64,000 nt of DNA from Paenibacillus cremeus (GTDB lineage Bacteria; Bacillota; Bacilli; Paenibacillales; NBRC-103111), in NCBI RefSeq assembly GCF_007786445.1, contig NZ_VNJI01000014.1, positions 1 to 64,000 on the forward strand. The letters run 5' to 3'. The notes under the pieces were generated by a model, which worked only from the letters and a program-made list of their open reading frames with translations, ran no database searches and had not been told where the DNA came from. This document shows, piece by piece, positions 26,087-34,517 of the stretch (position 1 is the stretch's first letter; every line of letters begins with the position of its first letter). The position numbers and the translations under genes were made by a program.

Positions 26087-26774
26087 CGGTGCGCGCATCT
26101 TAATCATCGATGACGAGCCGCAGATTCGGAAGCTGCTGAAGGTGAGCTTGAAGGCTCACCACTTTGAAATTCATGAAGCAGGCACCGGAGAAGATGGCCT
26201 GTACCAAGCCAGCACGATCCATCCCGATCTGATCGTGCTCGATCTCGGCCTGCCGGATATCCCCGGCATGGAGGTGCTGCACCGCATCCGCGAATGGTCG
26301 CGGATGCCGATTATTGTGCTCACGGCCAAGGACCGTGAGGAGGATAAAATTACGGCGCTGGACTGCGGCGCGGACGATTATGTCACCAAGCCATTCGGCA
26401 TGGGCGAGCTGGTGGCCCGGATCCGTGTCGCGCTGCGGCACGTGGCCAAAGCCGTGGACGAACCGATTCTCCATTTCGGCTCGCTGGTCATTGATTTGGC
26501 ACAGCGGCTCGTTGAGCTGGACGGCCACCGGGTGAAGCTCACGCCCACAGAGTATGAGCTGCTGAAAATTCTCGCCTCGAACGCGGGCAAGGTGATTACT
26601 CAGCGGCAGCTGCTGCAGCAGGTCTGGGGCGGCCATCACCATGAGTCCGACAGCCATTATTTGCGCATCTATATCGGCCATTTACGCAAGAAGCTGGAGC
26701 CGGATCCGACAAGGCCCAGGTTCATCGAGACGGAGCCGGGGATCGGGTACCGGTTTATGCTGCAGCAGCCGTAG
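26073..26774 (+). CDS. kdpE: KdpE response regulator
   Basis: A 233-residue OmpR-type regulator. The receiver domain has IIDDEP (acidic pair at 13-14), phospho-acceptor Asp about 57 in IVLDLGLPD, and KPFGMGELVARIR. The winged-helix C-terminus has LTPTEYELLKILASNAGKVITQRQLL and ends ETEPGIGYRFM, typical of KdpE. GGAAGGAGAG lies before ATG 26073, inside the end of kdpD, so translation is coupled. It likely activates kdp through the box at 16924. Confidence 0.97.
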   Translation: MTTPNGARILIIDDEPQIRKLLKVSLKAHHFEIHEAGTGEDGLYQASTIHPDLIVLDLGLPDIPGMEVLHRIREWSRMPIIVLTAKDREEDKITALDCGADDYVTKPFGMGELVARIRVALRHVAKAVDEPILHFGSLVIDLAQRLVELDGHRVKLTPTEYELLKILASNAGKVITQRQLLQQVWGGHHHESDSHYLRIYIGHLRKKLEPDPTRPRFIETEPGIGYRFMLQQP

Positions 26775-26892
26775 TAGCTCGCAGCAGGGGACACTGGCGG
26801 ACAATTCCTTTTGACAACCGGAACAAAAAGGTCTATCATGAGTCAGTTCAAGTAGTAGATTGCTCGGAAAAGCTAGGAAAAGGAACGGACCT

Positions 26893-29157
26893 ATGAAAGC
26901 CAATGAAGCATTTTTCACACGTATGCACCAGAAAACAGGCGTTTCGCTAAACGAAGTCCAGAAGCAGGCCGTGCTCCAAACGGAGGGGGCGCTGCTTCTT
27001 TTGGCTTCTCCGGGCTCGGGGAAGACGACGACGATCATTATGCGCATCGGCTACCTCATCGAGGAGAAGGGCGTGGCGCCGTCGCGGATCAAGGCGGTCA
27101 CCTTCAGCCGGGCGTCGGCTGCGGATATGAAGGAGCGGTTCAAGCGCTTTTTCCCGGACGTGCCGCCTGTGGACTTCTCCACCATTCACTCTCTCGCCTT
27201 CGAAGTCGTTCGGGAGCATTACCGCAAGACGAGAACTGCCTTTCAGATCATTGAAGGGGATATCGATTTCGAGCTGGAGGCTCAAGGAGAGCCCGGGACC
27301 GATCGGCCGCCGCTGCAGAAGAAGCTGATTCTCCGGCACTTGTACCAACGCCTCGTTGGCGATAACCTCACCGAGGACCAGATGGACGAGCTCACCACCT
27401 ACATCAGCTTAATCAAAAACAAGCTGATACCCCCTGAGCAATGGTCGGAGATCAAGTGCGAGGTGAAGCAGGCAGAGCGCATTTTAACTGAATATGAAGC
27501 GTTCAAGCGCGCAGGGGCAGGCACGGGAAAGCTGCTGCTTGATTACGACGATATGCTCACCGCAGGGCGAGAGATTCTGGAGCGGGACCGGGAGCTGCTT
27601 CGCCGGTATCAGGAGCGGTACGATTATTTGTTGACCGATGAGAGCCAGGACACATCGATGGTGCAGCATGCGATCATCGAGCAGTTGGTGCGGGAGCATG
27701 GGAAGCTGTGCGTGGTCGCGGACGACGACCAGTCGATCTACGCTTGGCGGGGCGCGGAGCCGTCGTATTTGCTCAATTTCAGGGAGGCGTATCCGAAGGC
27801 TGTGATCTTGTTCATGGAGCAGAACTACCGGTCCTCGAAGGAGATCGTGCAGACGGCTAATCAGTTCATTAAGCGCAACAAGCATCGCTACGACAAAAAC
27901 ATGTTCACCCGCAATCCGGCGCATAAGCCGATTCGGATCAAGGATTTTTCCGACTATGCGTTTCAGGTGAAATATCTGGTTCAGGACATTCAGCAGGTGG
28001 AAAATCTTCGCGAGGTGGCGGTGCTGTACCGCAACAACTCCTCCTCGATCCCGCTTATGAACGAGCTGGATCGGGCTGGGGTCCCCTTTTATATGAAGGA
28101 TGCGGATGTGCGCTTTTTCTCCCACTGGGTGGTGAAGGACATGCTGAACTTCATGCGGATGACCTATACGGATAAAAGGGTCGACCTGCTCGAGGAAATT
28201 TACATGAAGCTGAACGGCTACATTACGAAGCAGCAGCTGGCGGCCGTGAAGGAGCTTCACCTGGGCACGGGCTCGGTATTTGACACGCTGCTGGAGCAGG
28301 TGAACCTGCAGGAGTATCAGCGCAAGCCGCTGCTTGAGTGCAAAGAGACGTTCCAGCGTCTTAGAGGAGCGCCGCCGCTGGAGGCGATTCGCATCTTCCG
28401 CAGCAAGCTGGGGTATGAAAAAGCGATCGAACGGATGAGCGAGCGGCTCGGCTTCCGCAAGGAATATTTGATCGGCATTTTGAACACGCTCGAGGAGATA
28501 GCCACTACGCTCGAGACGATGGAGGACTTCGCCAAGCGGCTGCAGTACCTGGAGTCGGTGATGAAAAGCGCCAAGCAGCGGAAATCGCAGAACGCCGTGA
28601 CCTTGTCTACGCTGCACAGCGCGAAGGGGCTGGAGTTCCAGCGGGTGTACATGATTGACCTGATCGAAGGGGTTATTCCCTCGAAGGAGGATGCGGACAA
28701 GGCGGAGGAGCCGCTCATGGAAGAGGCGGTCCGGTTGTTCTACGTCGGCATGACGCGGGCGAAGCAGGAGCTGGAGCTGCTTACCTACAAGCAGCGGGAT
28801 GGCGAGAAGGTGGCCGAGTCGCGGTTCGTGGCGCATGTGCGCAGCTTGATGAATCCGACTCCGGCGAAGCCGAAGCTGGGGCAGCCGGGGGCAGATGGCA
28901 AGCCTGTCAAGGCTTCCAAGGCACGAGCGACATCGCCCGCAAGCCAAAGCCGCCGCAAGGATGCCCCCCGCAATCCCAACGCCGTTCGGAGCCGGAGTGA
29001 GCTGAATGTCGGTGCTCAGATCCAGCACCGCGTGTTTGGGCCAGGAGAGATTGTGAGCGTTGGCGAGGAACGGCTCGAGATTCGGTTCGGGGCGGGCGTC
29101 AAGGTGCTGTCGCTAGAGACGTGCCTCGAGATGGGCGTGTTGGAAAAGTGTACTTAA
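26893..29157 (+). CDS. UvrD/Rep-family superfamily I DNA helicase
   Basis: About 754 residues with the full SF1A set. Motif I is LASPGSGKTTTIIMRIGYL (Walker A about 38-45) and motif II is LLTDESQDTS. Motif III is DDDQSIYAWRGAEP, followed by EQNYRSSKEIVQTAN and LSTLHSAKGLEFQRVYMID. Motif VI is LFYVGMTRAKQELELL. A basic, Ala/Pro/Ser-rich linker leads to a C-terminal beta domain (VFGPGEIVSVGEERLEIRFG) like that of PcrA/UvrD. At about 750 residues it resembles the YjcD/UvrD-like group and is probably an accessory helicase. ATG 26893 follows AAAAGGAACGG; an earlier TTG at 26860 lacks a site. Confidence 0.92.
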   Translation: MKANEAFFTRMHQKTGVSLNEVQKQAVLQTEGALLLLASPGSGKTTTIIMRIGYLIEEKGVAPSRIKAVTFSRASAADMKERFKRFFPDVPPVDFSTIHSLAFEVVREHYRKTRTAFQIIEGDIDFELEAQGEPGTDRPPLQKKLILRHLYQRLVGDNLTEDQMDELTTYISLIKNKLIPPEQWSEIKCEVKQAERILTEYEAFKRAGAGTGKLLLDYDDMLTAGREILERDRELLRRYQERYDYLLTDESQDTSMVQHAIIEQLVREHGKLCVVADDDQSIYAWRGAEPSYLLNFREAYPKAVILFMEQNYRSSKEIVQTANQFIKRNKHRYDKNMFTRNPAHKPIRIKDFSDYAFQVKYLVQDIQQVENLREVAVLYRNNSSSIPLMNELDRAGVPFYMKDADVRFFSHWVVKDMLNFMRMTYTDKRVDLLEEIYMKLNGYITKQQLAAVKELHLGTGSVFDTLLEQVNLQEYQRKPLLECKETFQRLRGAPPLEAIRIFRSKLGYEKAIERMSERLGFRKEYLIGILNTLEEIATTLETMEDFAKRLQYLESVMKSAKQRKSQNAVTLSTLHSAKGLEFQRVYMIDLIEGVIPSKEDADKAEEPLMEEAVRLFYVGMTRAKQELELLTYKQRDGEKVAESRFVAHVRSLMNPTPAKPKLGQPGADGKPVKASKARATSPASQSRRKDAPRNPNAVRSRSELNVGAQIQHRVFGPGEIVSVGEERLEIRFGAGVKVLSLETCLEMGVLEKCT

Positions 29158-29160
29158 AAA

Positions 29161-29200
29161 AAGCTTGCCGCTCAATGAAGATTGAGGCGGCAAGCTTTTT
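29161..29200. terminator. Bidirectional terminator
   Basis: AAGCTTGCCGCtTCAAT-type stem: AAGCTTGCCG and CTCAAT pair with ATTGAG and CGGCAAGCTT, with A-run before and T-run after. It separates the helicase from the convergent phosphoesterase. Confidence 0.88.
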
Positions 29201-29220
29201 CGATTTGGTGTGTGCGCAAG

Positions 29221-30294
29221 TTATGCGCGCTTCAGCGGAATGCTCCAGTTTCCTTCTTTGATCCAGGTCCGGTCCATGAATTCGCGGGCACGCAGGGTAA
29301 CCCTATCCGAGTACACTTGGACGTAGAGCCCCTGGGAGGTTAGCGGACTGTTCTGCGACAAGCTGCGGGTCCGACCTACCGAGGCATTATGGAACCAGTG
29401 GAACGATTCCGGGGTATAATGCTGTCCGGCGCGGAAATTTTCGTGCCGGTGGCCGGAGAACACGAACACGTTCGAGTACGGCTTCAAGATGCTGCGAAAC
29501 TCTTTAGCGCGAATGAGCTGGTGCGTGGCACCGTCCTGACCGATCGACGGCAGCGGCTGGTGGATCATGACGAACACCGGGCTTCCGTCTTTGTGCGGCT
29601 CCATTTTTTGCTTAAACCAGGCCATCTGGGCATCCGAATACCAAGCGCCTTCGCCGACCTCAGGCTTCTCCTGCACGTACGCTTCTTGCGAAAGCATGAT
29701 GATGTGATAGCCGTTCACATAAAAATCATGGTAGATTTGGTCCATTTTAAACTGAGATATGAAGGCCTTACGGGATTGTGCGTCGGATTTTCCGTTTGGC
29801 ATCGCGTCTTTGTCCCACTGTCCATGCTTGTCGATCCAAATGCTGTAATAGTCGTGATTCCCCATATTGGCGTGCAGCGGGGGAAGCTTTTTGCTGTAGT
29901 CTTTGATGATTTTGTTATACTCGCGGTAGTCGGATTCCGTCCCGGAGTCGGTAATGTCGCCGGTGATGAGCACCGTTTCGACCTTGGATTCGAAGCTGGT
30001 AATGTCATCGAGCGCTTTGCGCAGCTTGTCGCTCTGCTCCGCCGCATAGCTGTTGACGTGCGTATCGCTGAGGATCATAAAAGAAAACAGCGGCTCGGTC
30101 GTCGAAGCTGTGGCCGTCGTAGCAGCTGCCGGGGCGGAAGCAAGGTTAGGTGTTGTAGTGGCAGGAGGAATCGGCTTCGGCGGCTCGACCGCCGCTTCGA
30201 TGTCTCTTCCGAGCCATTTCCAAAGCCCTAGCAGCGACGCAGCGATGACGCCGACAAAGGAAAGCAGCATTTTAATAAACTGTCTTCGCGACAT
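29221..30294 (-). CDS. Exported metallophosphoesterase (calcineurin-like)
   Basis: 357 residues. The N-terminus MSRRQFIKMLLSFVGVIAAS is a twin-arginine-like signal or membrane anchor, followed by a Pro/Ala/Thr linker to about residue 65. The phosphoesterase core has FMILSDTHVN (DxH), VLITGDITDSG (GD), ANMGNHDYY (GNH) and FVMIHQPLPS, then VFSGHRHEN (GHxH), a complete two-metal active site. The substrate is unknown. ATG 30294 is chosen because AGGTGGAGG is seven bases upstream; GTG 30303 lies inside that site. Confidence 0.9.
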   Translation of the reverse strand: MSRRQFIKMLLSFVGVIAASLLGLWKWLGRDIEAAVEPPKPIPPATTTPNLASAPAAATTATASTTEPLFSFMILSDTHVNSYAAEQSDKLRKALDDITSFESKVETVLITGDITDSGTESDYREYNKIIKDYSKKLPPLHANMGNHDYYSIWIDKHGQWDKDAMPNGKSDAQSRKAFISQFKMDQIYHDFYVNGYHIIMLSQEAYVQEKPEVGEGAWYSDAQMAWFKQKMEPHKDGSPVFVMIHQPLPSIGQDGATHQLIRAKEFRSILKPYSNVFVFSGHRHENFRAGQHYTPESFHWFHNASVGRTRSLSQNSPLTSQGLYVQVYSDRVTLRAREFMDRTWIKEGNWSIPLKRA

Positions 30295-30466
30295 GACCTC
30301 CACCTCATTAGGCAGTACTTCAACGTTCCCATTGATAGCTCTATTATACCGAAGTCGCAGGCGATAATATATCTAATTTTTGCGGAAACCGAGGGGCTGG
30401 AGAGGGCATTAGCATGGATAAAAATGGCGCTGCGGGGCATTGTAGAAAAAAGCGAAAAGGAGGCGC

Positions 30467-30790
30467 ATGAGGTTGGATGTGAATTTATTGGAATTGGAGA
30501 AGCTGCATGCGGACATTGAGGCGATCCACGAAATTGTGCTGACGCTCAAGGCGAGCATTGACGGCAAGGACGTCGGCATTCATATTTTGAAAAATAGTGC
30601 GGGCTCCTACTTTTACGAGCTCAGCCATGCGTACCGCGGGGCCGATCGCACCGACCGGTTCAGCTCGATGGAGAATCGCTACGCTTCCGTGGAGGAAGCG
30701 GCCAAGGGCGCGCTGCAGTCCGCGACGCTGTATTACCGCAGCACCGACGAAGGCGGAGCGTGGCAGAAGAACGAGTCGTACGTTCAGTAA
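30467..30790 (+). CDS. Conserved small protein, unknown function
   Basis: 107 residues, soluble, with an N-terminal helix (LLELEKLHADIEAIHEIVLTL) and a mixed C-terminal part ending ESYVQ. No motif or family was recognised. AAAAGGAGG is close to ATG 30467; TTG 30473 has a better distance. A terminator follows, so it appears monocistronic. Confidence 0.65.
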   Translation: MRLDVNLLELEKLHADIEAIHEIVLTLKASIDGKDVGIHILKNSAGSYFYELSHAYRGADRTDRFSSMENRYASVEEAAKGALQSATLYYRSTDEGGAWQKNESYVQ

Positions 30791-30807
30791 GCGGTAGATT
30801 CGGCGAG

Positions 30808-30846
30808 AGAGCATTTATGGACGAAGGTCCGTGAGTGCTCTTTTTT
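30808..30846 (+). terminator. Intrinsic terminator
   Basis: AGAGCA...GGAC / GTCC...TGCTCT hairpin followed by TTTTTT, after the 107-residue protein gene. Confidence 0.82.
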
Positions 30847-30992
30847 GCTTGTTCTTTGTAAGGGGGGGGGTATACGAGGGAAAGTGGCGATATCGTGTGA
30901 AGCCGGGGAACCGGAGGAGTCGGAGGAGTTGTGCAAGCCACGCGGACTGCGGAAGCCGGCGAAAACTGGGCAAACCTGGCGAAGTGGGGAAT

Positions 30993-31031
30993 CCGTGCAA
31001 ACCGTGCAAACCGTGCAAACCGTGCAAACCG
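30993..31031 (+). repeat. Four tandem copies of a 9-bp unit (CCGTGCAAA)
   Basis: Four perfect head-to-tail copies of CCGTGCAAA in the gene-free stretch 30847-31370. The same nonamer begins each 51-bp unit of the array at 59802. A run of nine G's lies upstream at about 30862-30870. No convincing ORF spans the region. Confidence 0.85.
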
Positions 31032-31068
31032 ACCCGCCGCCCCCGCCGTATGGCGATCCTTCTGGACG

Positions 31069-31252
31069 TAGCGGAACTGAGCTCCGCTACGTAGCCCCAA
31101 TCGGCGAAAATACTGATAAAGCGGAACTACGTTCCGTTAAATCAGCGAAATTGCATGCCCTGCGCGTCTTTTGGCTTAAATAGCGGAAACGAGTTCCGCT
31201 AGAAGAGTCCGACGGGGCACAAATACCGATATAACGGAACTGAGTTCCGATA
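31069..31252. repeat. Four-palindrome element, copy 1 (GCGGAA/TTCCGC)
   Basis: Four imperfect palindromes of the form TAGCGGAA-n5-TTCCGCTA start at 31069, 31119, 31181 and 31232. The spacings of 50, 62 and 51 bases match the element at 44742 almost exactly. Some spacer bases are also shared (GCCCCAA; GCGCG-n-CTTT). The element lies between a terminator and the gapB promoter. Confidence 0.88.
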
Positions 31253-31403
31253 AGGGGCGGTTAATAGTGCCCCGTAGTTGAAGTCCATAGTGTGTCCCAC
31301 TGGAGCCTCATTGCCTACGACCCATCCACCAGTGCACTCCGCCCGCCACAAATGCTACACAGTACACCAAATATTGTGACAAGCATGGAAAATTATTAAA
31401 TAG

Positions 31404-31414
31404 TGTGTCATATA
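31404..31414 (+). promoter_or_regulatory. CcpN-like operator upstream of gapB
   Basis: TGTGTCATATA fits the CcpN recognition consensus as I recall it (TRTGHYATAYW) at all eleven positions. It sits in an AT-rich block (31370-31440) that holds the likely gapB promoter, about 78 bases before the start codon. CcpN represses gluconeogenic genes, including gapB and sr1, in Bacillus subtilis when glycolytic substrate is present. The ccpN gene itself is not in the window. Confidence 0.55.
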
Positions 31415-31491
31415 TAAAATAATAGTATACAATATATTATGAATGTTGTATCTTAATCATGACGAGGACGATAAAGGAGGCAGAACGCGGC

Positions 31492-32532
31492 ATGGTACAA
31501 GGTGGTGTAGGCATCAGTGGGATGGGGAGGATTGGCCGTCTTCTGGTTCGAGCGATCTTTTCAAAGCAGGAGCCGCTGCTTCCGCTCAAGGCGATCAATT
31601 GTATTTACCCGGTAGAAACGGTGGCGCATTTGCTGAAATATGACACGGTCCACGGCAGATGGGACGCGGACATTGCGGTTCGCGACGGGCAGCTGATACT
31701 GAACGGCCATTGCATTCAAGTGACGTTCGAGCGTCAGCCGGAGCGCATTCCCTGGAGCGAGCTCGGCGTAGAGCTGGTGATCGATGCCACGGGGCAGTTC
31801 AACGATCGGCAGGGCGCATTGAGGCATATCCAAGCGGGGGCTGCTCGCGTGTTGATCACGGCACCGGGCCAAGCGATGGACCTCACCGTCGTGATGGGGG
31901 TGAATGACCATGCCTACGATCCGGCGCAGCATCGTTTGGTCTCGGCTGCCTCCTGTACGACGAACTGTGTCGCCCCAGTGCTGCATCTGTTGGATCGCGC
32001 CTTCCAGGTGCAAAGTGGATGGATCACCACGGTGCATTCCTACACGTCGGATCAAAATCACTTAGACAATCCGCACAAAGATTTACGCCGAGCGCGCGCC
32101 TGTACGGAATCGATTGTACCTACAACGACCGGCTTCGGGAAAGCGCTTACGGATGTGCTTCCGCATCTTGCGCCGCATGTGCAGGGACTGTCATTGCGCG
32201 TGCCGACGCAGGATGTCTCGCTCGCTGACCTGACGGTGAAGGTTTCCCGCGAAACGACCGTGGAGGAAGTGCGGACGATGTTCCGGAGCGCAGCGGAAGG
32301 AAGCATGGGGGCATATGTGGGCTATACGGAGGAGCCGCTGGTGTCGGCCGACTATATCGGGTGTGCGCAATCGGCGGTAGTGGATGGAATTTCCATGATG
32401 GTCATGGGGAGTGAAATTAAAGTGCTGGCGTGGTACGACAACGAATGGGCCTACGCCAGCCGTGTAGTGGAGCTTGGACAGCTGATGATGGAAAGGGTGG
32501 GGAAACCATGGAAAGCACCGCTCGTCGTTTAA
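31492..32532 (+). CDS. gapB: GapB-type glyceraldehyde-3-phosphate dehydrogenase
   Basis: 346 residues. The N-terminus GVGISGMGRIGRLLVRA is the nucleotide-binding loop. The active site is SAASCTTNCVAPVLHLLD (Cys about 155), and YDNEWAYASRVVEL is the C-terminal signature. After the second strand the sequence reads INCIYPVETVAHLLKYDTVHG, the GapB pattern without the Asp that favours NAD, which suggests NADP use and a gluconeogenic role. AAAGGAGG is about eleven bases before ATG 31492; an ATG at 31459 has no site. The 3' end overlaps the SR1P gene by 25 bases. Confidence 0.92.
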   Translation: MVQGGVGISGMGRIGRLLVRAIFSKQEPLLPLKAINCIYPVETVAHLLKYDTVHGRWDADIAVRDGQLILNGHCIQVTFERQPERIPWSELGVELVIDATGQFNDRQGALRHIQAGAARVLITAPGQAMDLTVVMGVNDHAYDPAQHRLVSAASCTTNCVAPVLHLLDRAFQVQSGWITTVHSYTSDQNHLDNPHKDLRRARACTESIVPTTTGFGKALTDVLPHLAPHVQGLSLRVPTQDVSLADLTVKVSRETTVEEVRTMFRSAAEGSMGAYVGYTEEPLVSADYIGCAQSAVVDGISMMVMGSEIKVLAWYDNEWAYASRVVELGQLMMERVGKPWKAPLVV

Positions 32533-32693
32533 ATCTGGGTGTTATTCTCTGCAAGCACTGCATGACGGTCATCGATACGATCGATTCGGAAAAAGTCACT
32601 ACGTACTACTCCGACTGCCACGAACTGGAATGCTTCGAAAAAAGAGCGCGGCAATCGAGCCAAGCGGCGGATTCGAGTGAGTCCAGCGATTGA
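32508..32693 (+). CDS. SR1P-like GapA-binding peptide
   Basis: A 61-residue peptide containing LGVILCKHCMTVIDTIDSEK followed by VTTYYSDC. The pattern 'G.I.C..C...ID....EKVT..Y..C' matches SR1P, the 39-residue peptide of B. subtilis encoded on the small RNA SR1 that binds GapA. This copy has a longer, Ser/Glu-rich C-terminus. It starts inside the last codons of gapB after AGGGTGGGG and is followed by a terminator, so it is made from the gapB mRNA rather than from a separate small RNA. Function by homology only. Confidence 0.8.
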   Translation: MESTARRLNLGVILCKHCMTVIDTIDSEKVTTYYSDCHELECFEKRARQSSQAADSSESSD

Positions 32694-32715
32694 GCGAGGT
32701 ACGGTTCAAATGCTG

Positions 32716-32755
32716 CTGTCGGATCGCCTAGGCGATCCGACAGCTTATTTTTTTT
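32716..32755 (+). terminator. Intrinsic terminator of the gapB operon
   Basis: CTGTCGGATCGCC / GGCGATCCGACAG, a perfect 13-bp stem with a TA-rich loop, then TTATTTTTTTT. Confidence 0.93.
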
Positions 32756-32838
32756 GAAGAATATTTTGACAAAATGCCAAGAAAGCGAGATGCTAAACAA
32801 GGGAACAAGTCCAACTAGGAATGAAAGGGTGAACTTCG

Positions 32839-33315
32839 ATGATTTGGGGAGATTTACAGCACTGGGAGCAGGAAAAAGGCGCGTTCCATCCGGCACTGCA
32901 GCAGGCGGTCGAATGGCTTCGCACGAATGATCTCGAAACGATGGCTTTGGGACGCTACGACATTCAGGGCAGCGATATGTTCGCTATGGTTCAGGCGCCG
33001 GACACAGTGGTTCGATCCGAGCGGCTGTCGGAGCATCATGCGGTTTACTTGGATGTTCAATATTTGATCCAAGGTGAAGAGCTCATGGTGGTCGGCCGTC
33101 AAGATGCGAGCCATGCTTCCATCGATAATCAGCTGGCGGAGAATGATATCGCTTTCTTCAAGGACGTACGTCATGAGAACGAAATTTATTTGAAGCCTGG
33201 GATGTTCGTTATTTTATTTCCGAATGATCTGCACCGCCCGAATTGCAGTCCTGATGGCGGAACGGTGCTCAAGAAGGTCGTTATTAAAGTCAATAAATCG
33301 CTGCTAGGTTTGTAA
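32839..33315 (+). CDS. YhcH/YjgK/YiaL (DUF386) family protein
   Basis: 158 residues of a cupin-like fold. Typical segments are RSERLSEHHAVYLDVQYLIQGEE, ENDIAFFKDVRHENEIYLKP, FVILFPNDLHRPN and VLKKVVIKVN; the His-Arg-Pro segment and the Glu/His residues form the expected metal pocket. Relatives include YhcH, EbgC and YiaL, linked to sugar-acid or sialic-acid use, possibly as sugar anomerases. GAAAGGGTG lies before ATG 32839. The glycerate kinase gene follows after 35 bases, so a sugar-acid context fits. Confidence 0.88.
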   Translation: MIWGDLQHWEQEKGAFHPALQQAVEWLRTNDLETMALGRYDIQGSDMFAMVQAPDTVVRSERLSEHHAVYLDVQYLIQGEELMVVGRQDASHASIDNQLAENDIAFFKDVRHENEIYLKPGMFVILFPNDLHRPNCSPDGGTVLKKVVIKVNKSLLGL

Positions 33316-33350
33316 GCGCTATTCCCACTGGAGAGGAGAGGGCGGCAATC

Positions 33351-34517
33351 ATGAAATTCGTCATCGCCCCGGATTCGTATAAAGGAAGCTTGAGCGCAGT
33401 AGAGGTTGGCGAAACGATGGCTCGTGCCGTGCTTGCAGAGCTGCCGTTGGCGGAGGTGCGGGTCATCCCGATGGCTGACGGAGGCGAAGGCACGGTCGAC
33501 GCTTTGGTAGGAGCGACGCATGGAAGCACGGTTGCCGTACAGGCTGTTGGGCCGATGGGAGAGCCGGTCGATACGTATTTCGGCGTACTCCCGATGGGTG
33601 AAGGCCATGCGCCGGTAGTGGTGCTGGAGGCGGCGAATATTTTTGGCCTGCCGATGGTGGCGCCGGAGCAGCGGAATCCGCTGTATACGACCTCCCGAGG
33701 GATGGGGGATGTGATTCGAGCGGCGCTCGATCAAGGGTACCGGCAGTTTGTTATCGGTCTTGGCGGCAGCTCCACCAACGATGGCGGGCTGGGCATGCTC
33801 AGCGCGCTCGGTGCGAGATTCACGGACCGGGACGGTACGCTTGCAGAGGGCTTCGGGCGGGAGCTGGCCACGCTGGCCAAGGCGGATTTGTCCGGCCTTG
33901 ACCCGCGCCTCGGCGAATGCCGCTTGACCGTCGCCTGCGATGTGACGAACCCGCTGCTGGGACCGCAAGGCGCATCACACATCTTCGGACCGCAAAAAGG
34001 CGCGACACCCGAGCTGGTCCAGCACTTGGATCAGGCGCTTGGCGCTTATGCCGATCTGGTGGAGGGGCAGCTGTCCCTCAGCCTGCGTGAGCACCCGGGC
34101 GCGGGAGCTGCCGGAGGGCTTGGCTTTGCGTTGCTGGCTCTCGGAGCGAAGCTCGTGCCCGGAGCCGAGGTGGTGGAGCAAATGACCGGCCTGAAGCAGC
34201 AGATTGCTGAAGCCGATTGGGTGCTGACCGGGGAAGGCCGAAGCGACGGCCAAACCTTGTTCGGGAAGCTGCCCTTCCATGTGGCGCAAGTCGCGAAGGA
34301 AGCGGGCAAAGGCGCGATTCTTATCTCCGGCGGCTTAGGGGATGGGAGCGAGGCGCTGAATGCGCATTTTGCCGGCTGCTTCTCGATCGTGCGGGGACCG
34401 GCTTCGCTGCAGGCTTGTATGGAGGAAGCGGAGTTTAATTTATTCGAATGTACGCGCAGTGTGGTCCGGTTAATCGGCGTTGCGTCGCAACGCTCGTGTG
34501 GAGGCGAGCCGCGATGA
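33351..34517 (+). CDS. Glycerate kinase
   Basis: 388 residues of the GlxK/GarK family. It begins MKFVIAPDSYKGSLSAVEVG, the hallmark of this family, and has IPMADGGEGTVDALV, GLGGSSTNDGGLGMLSALGA, VACDVTNPLLGPQGAS, GAAGGLGFALLAL and LTGEGRSDGQTLFGKLP. It phosphorylates D-glycerate to 2- or 3-phosphoglycerate. GAGAGGAGAGGG precedes the ATG. Its TGA overlaps the ATG of the next gene (ATGA at 34514), so the two are translationally coupled. Confidence 0.96.
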   Translation: MKFVIAPDSYKGSLSAVEVGETMARAVLAELPLAEVRVIPMADGGEGTVDALVGATHGSTVAVQAVGPMGEPVDTYFGVLPMGEGHAPVVVLEAANIFGLPMVAPEQRNPLYTTSRGMGDVIRAALDQGYRQFVIGLGGSSTNDGGLGMLSALGARFTDRDGTLAEGFGRELATLAKADLSGLDPRLGECRLTVACDVTNPLLGPQGASHIFGPQKGATPELVQHLDQALGAYADLVEGQLSLSLREHPGAGAAGGLGFALLALGAKLVPGAEVVEQMTGLKQQIAEADWVLTGEGRSDGQTLFGKLPFHVAQVAKEAGKGAILISGGLGDGSEALNAHFAGCFSIVRGPASLQACMEEAEFNLFECTRSVVRLIGVASQRSCGGEPR

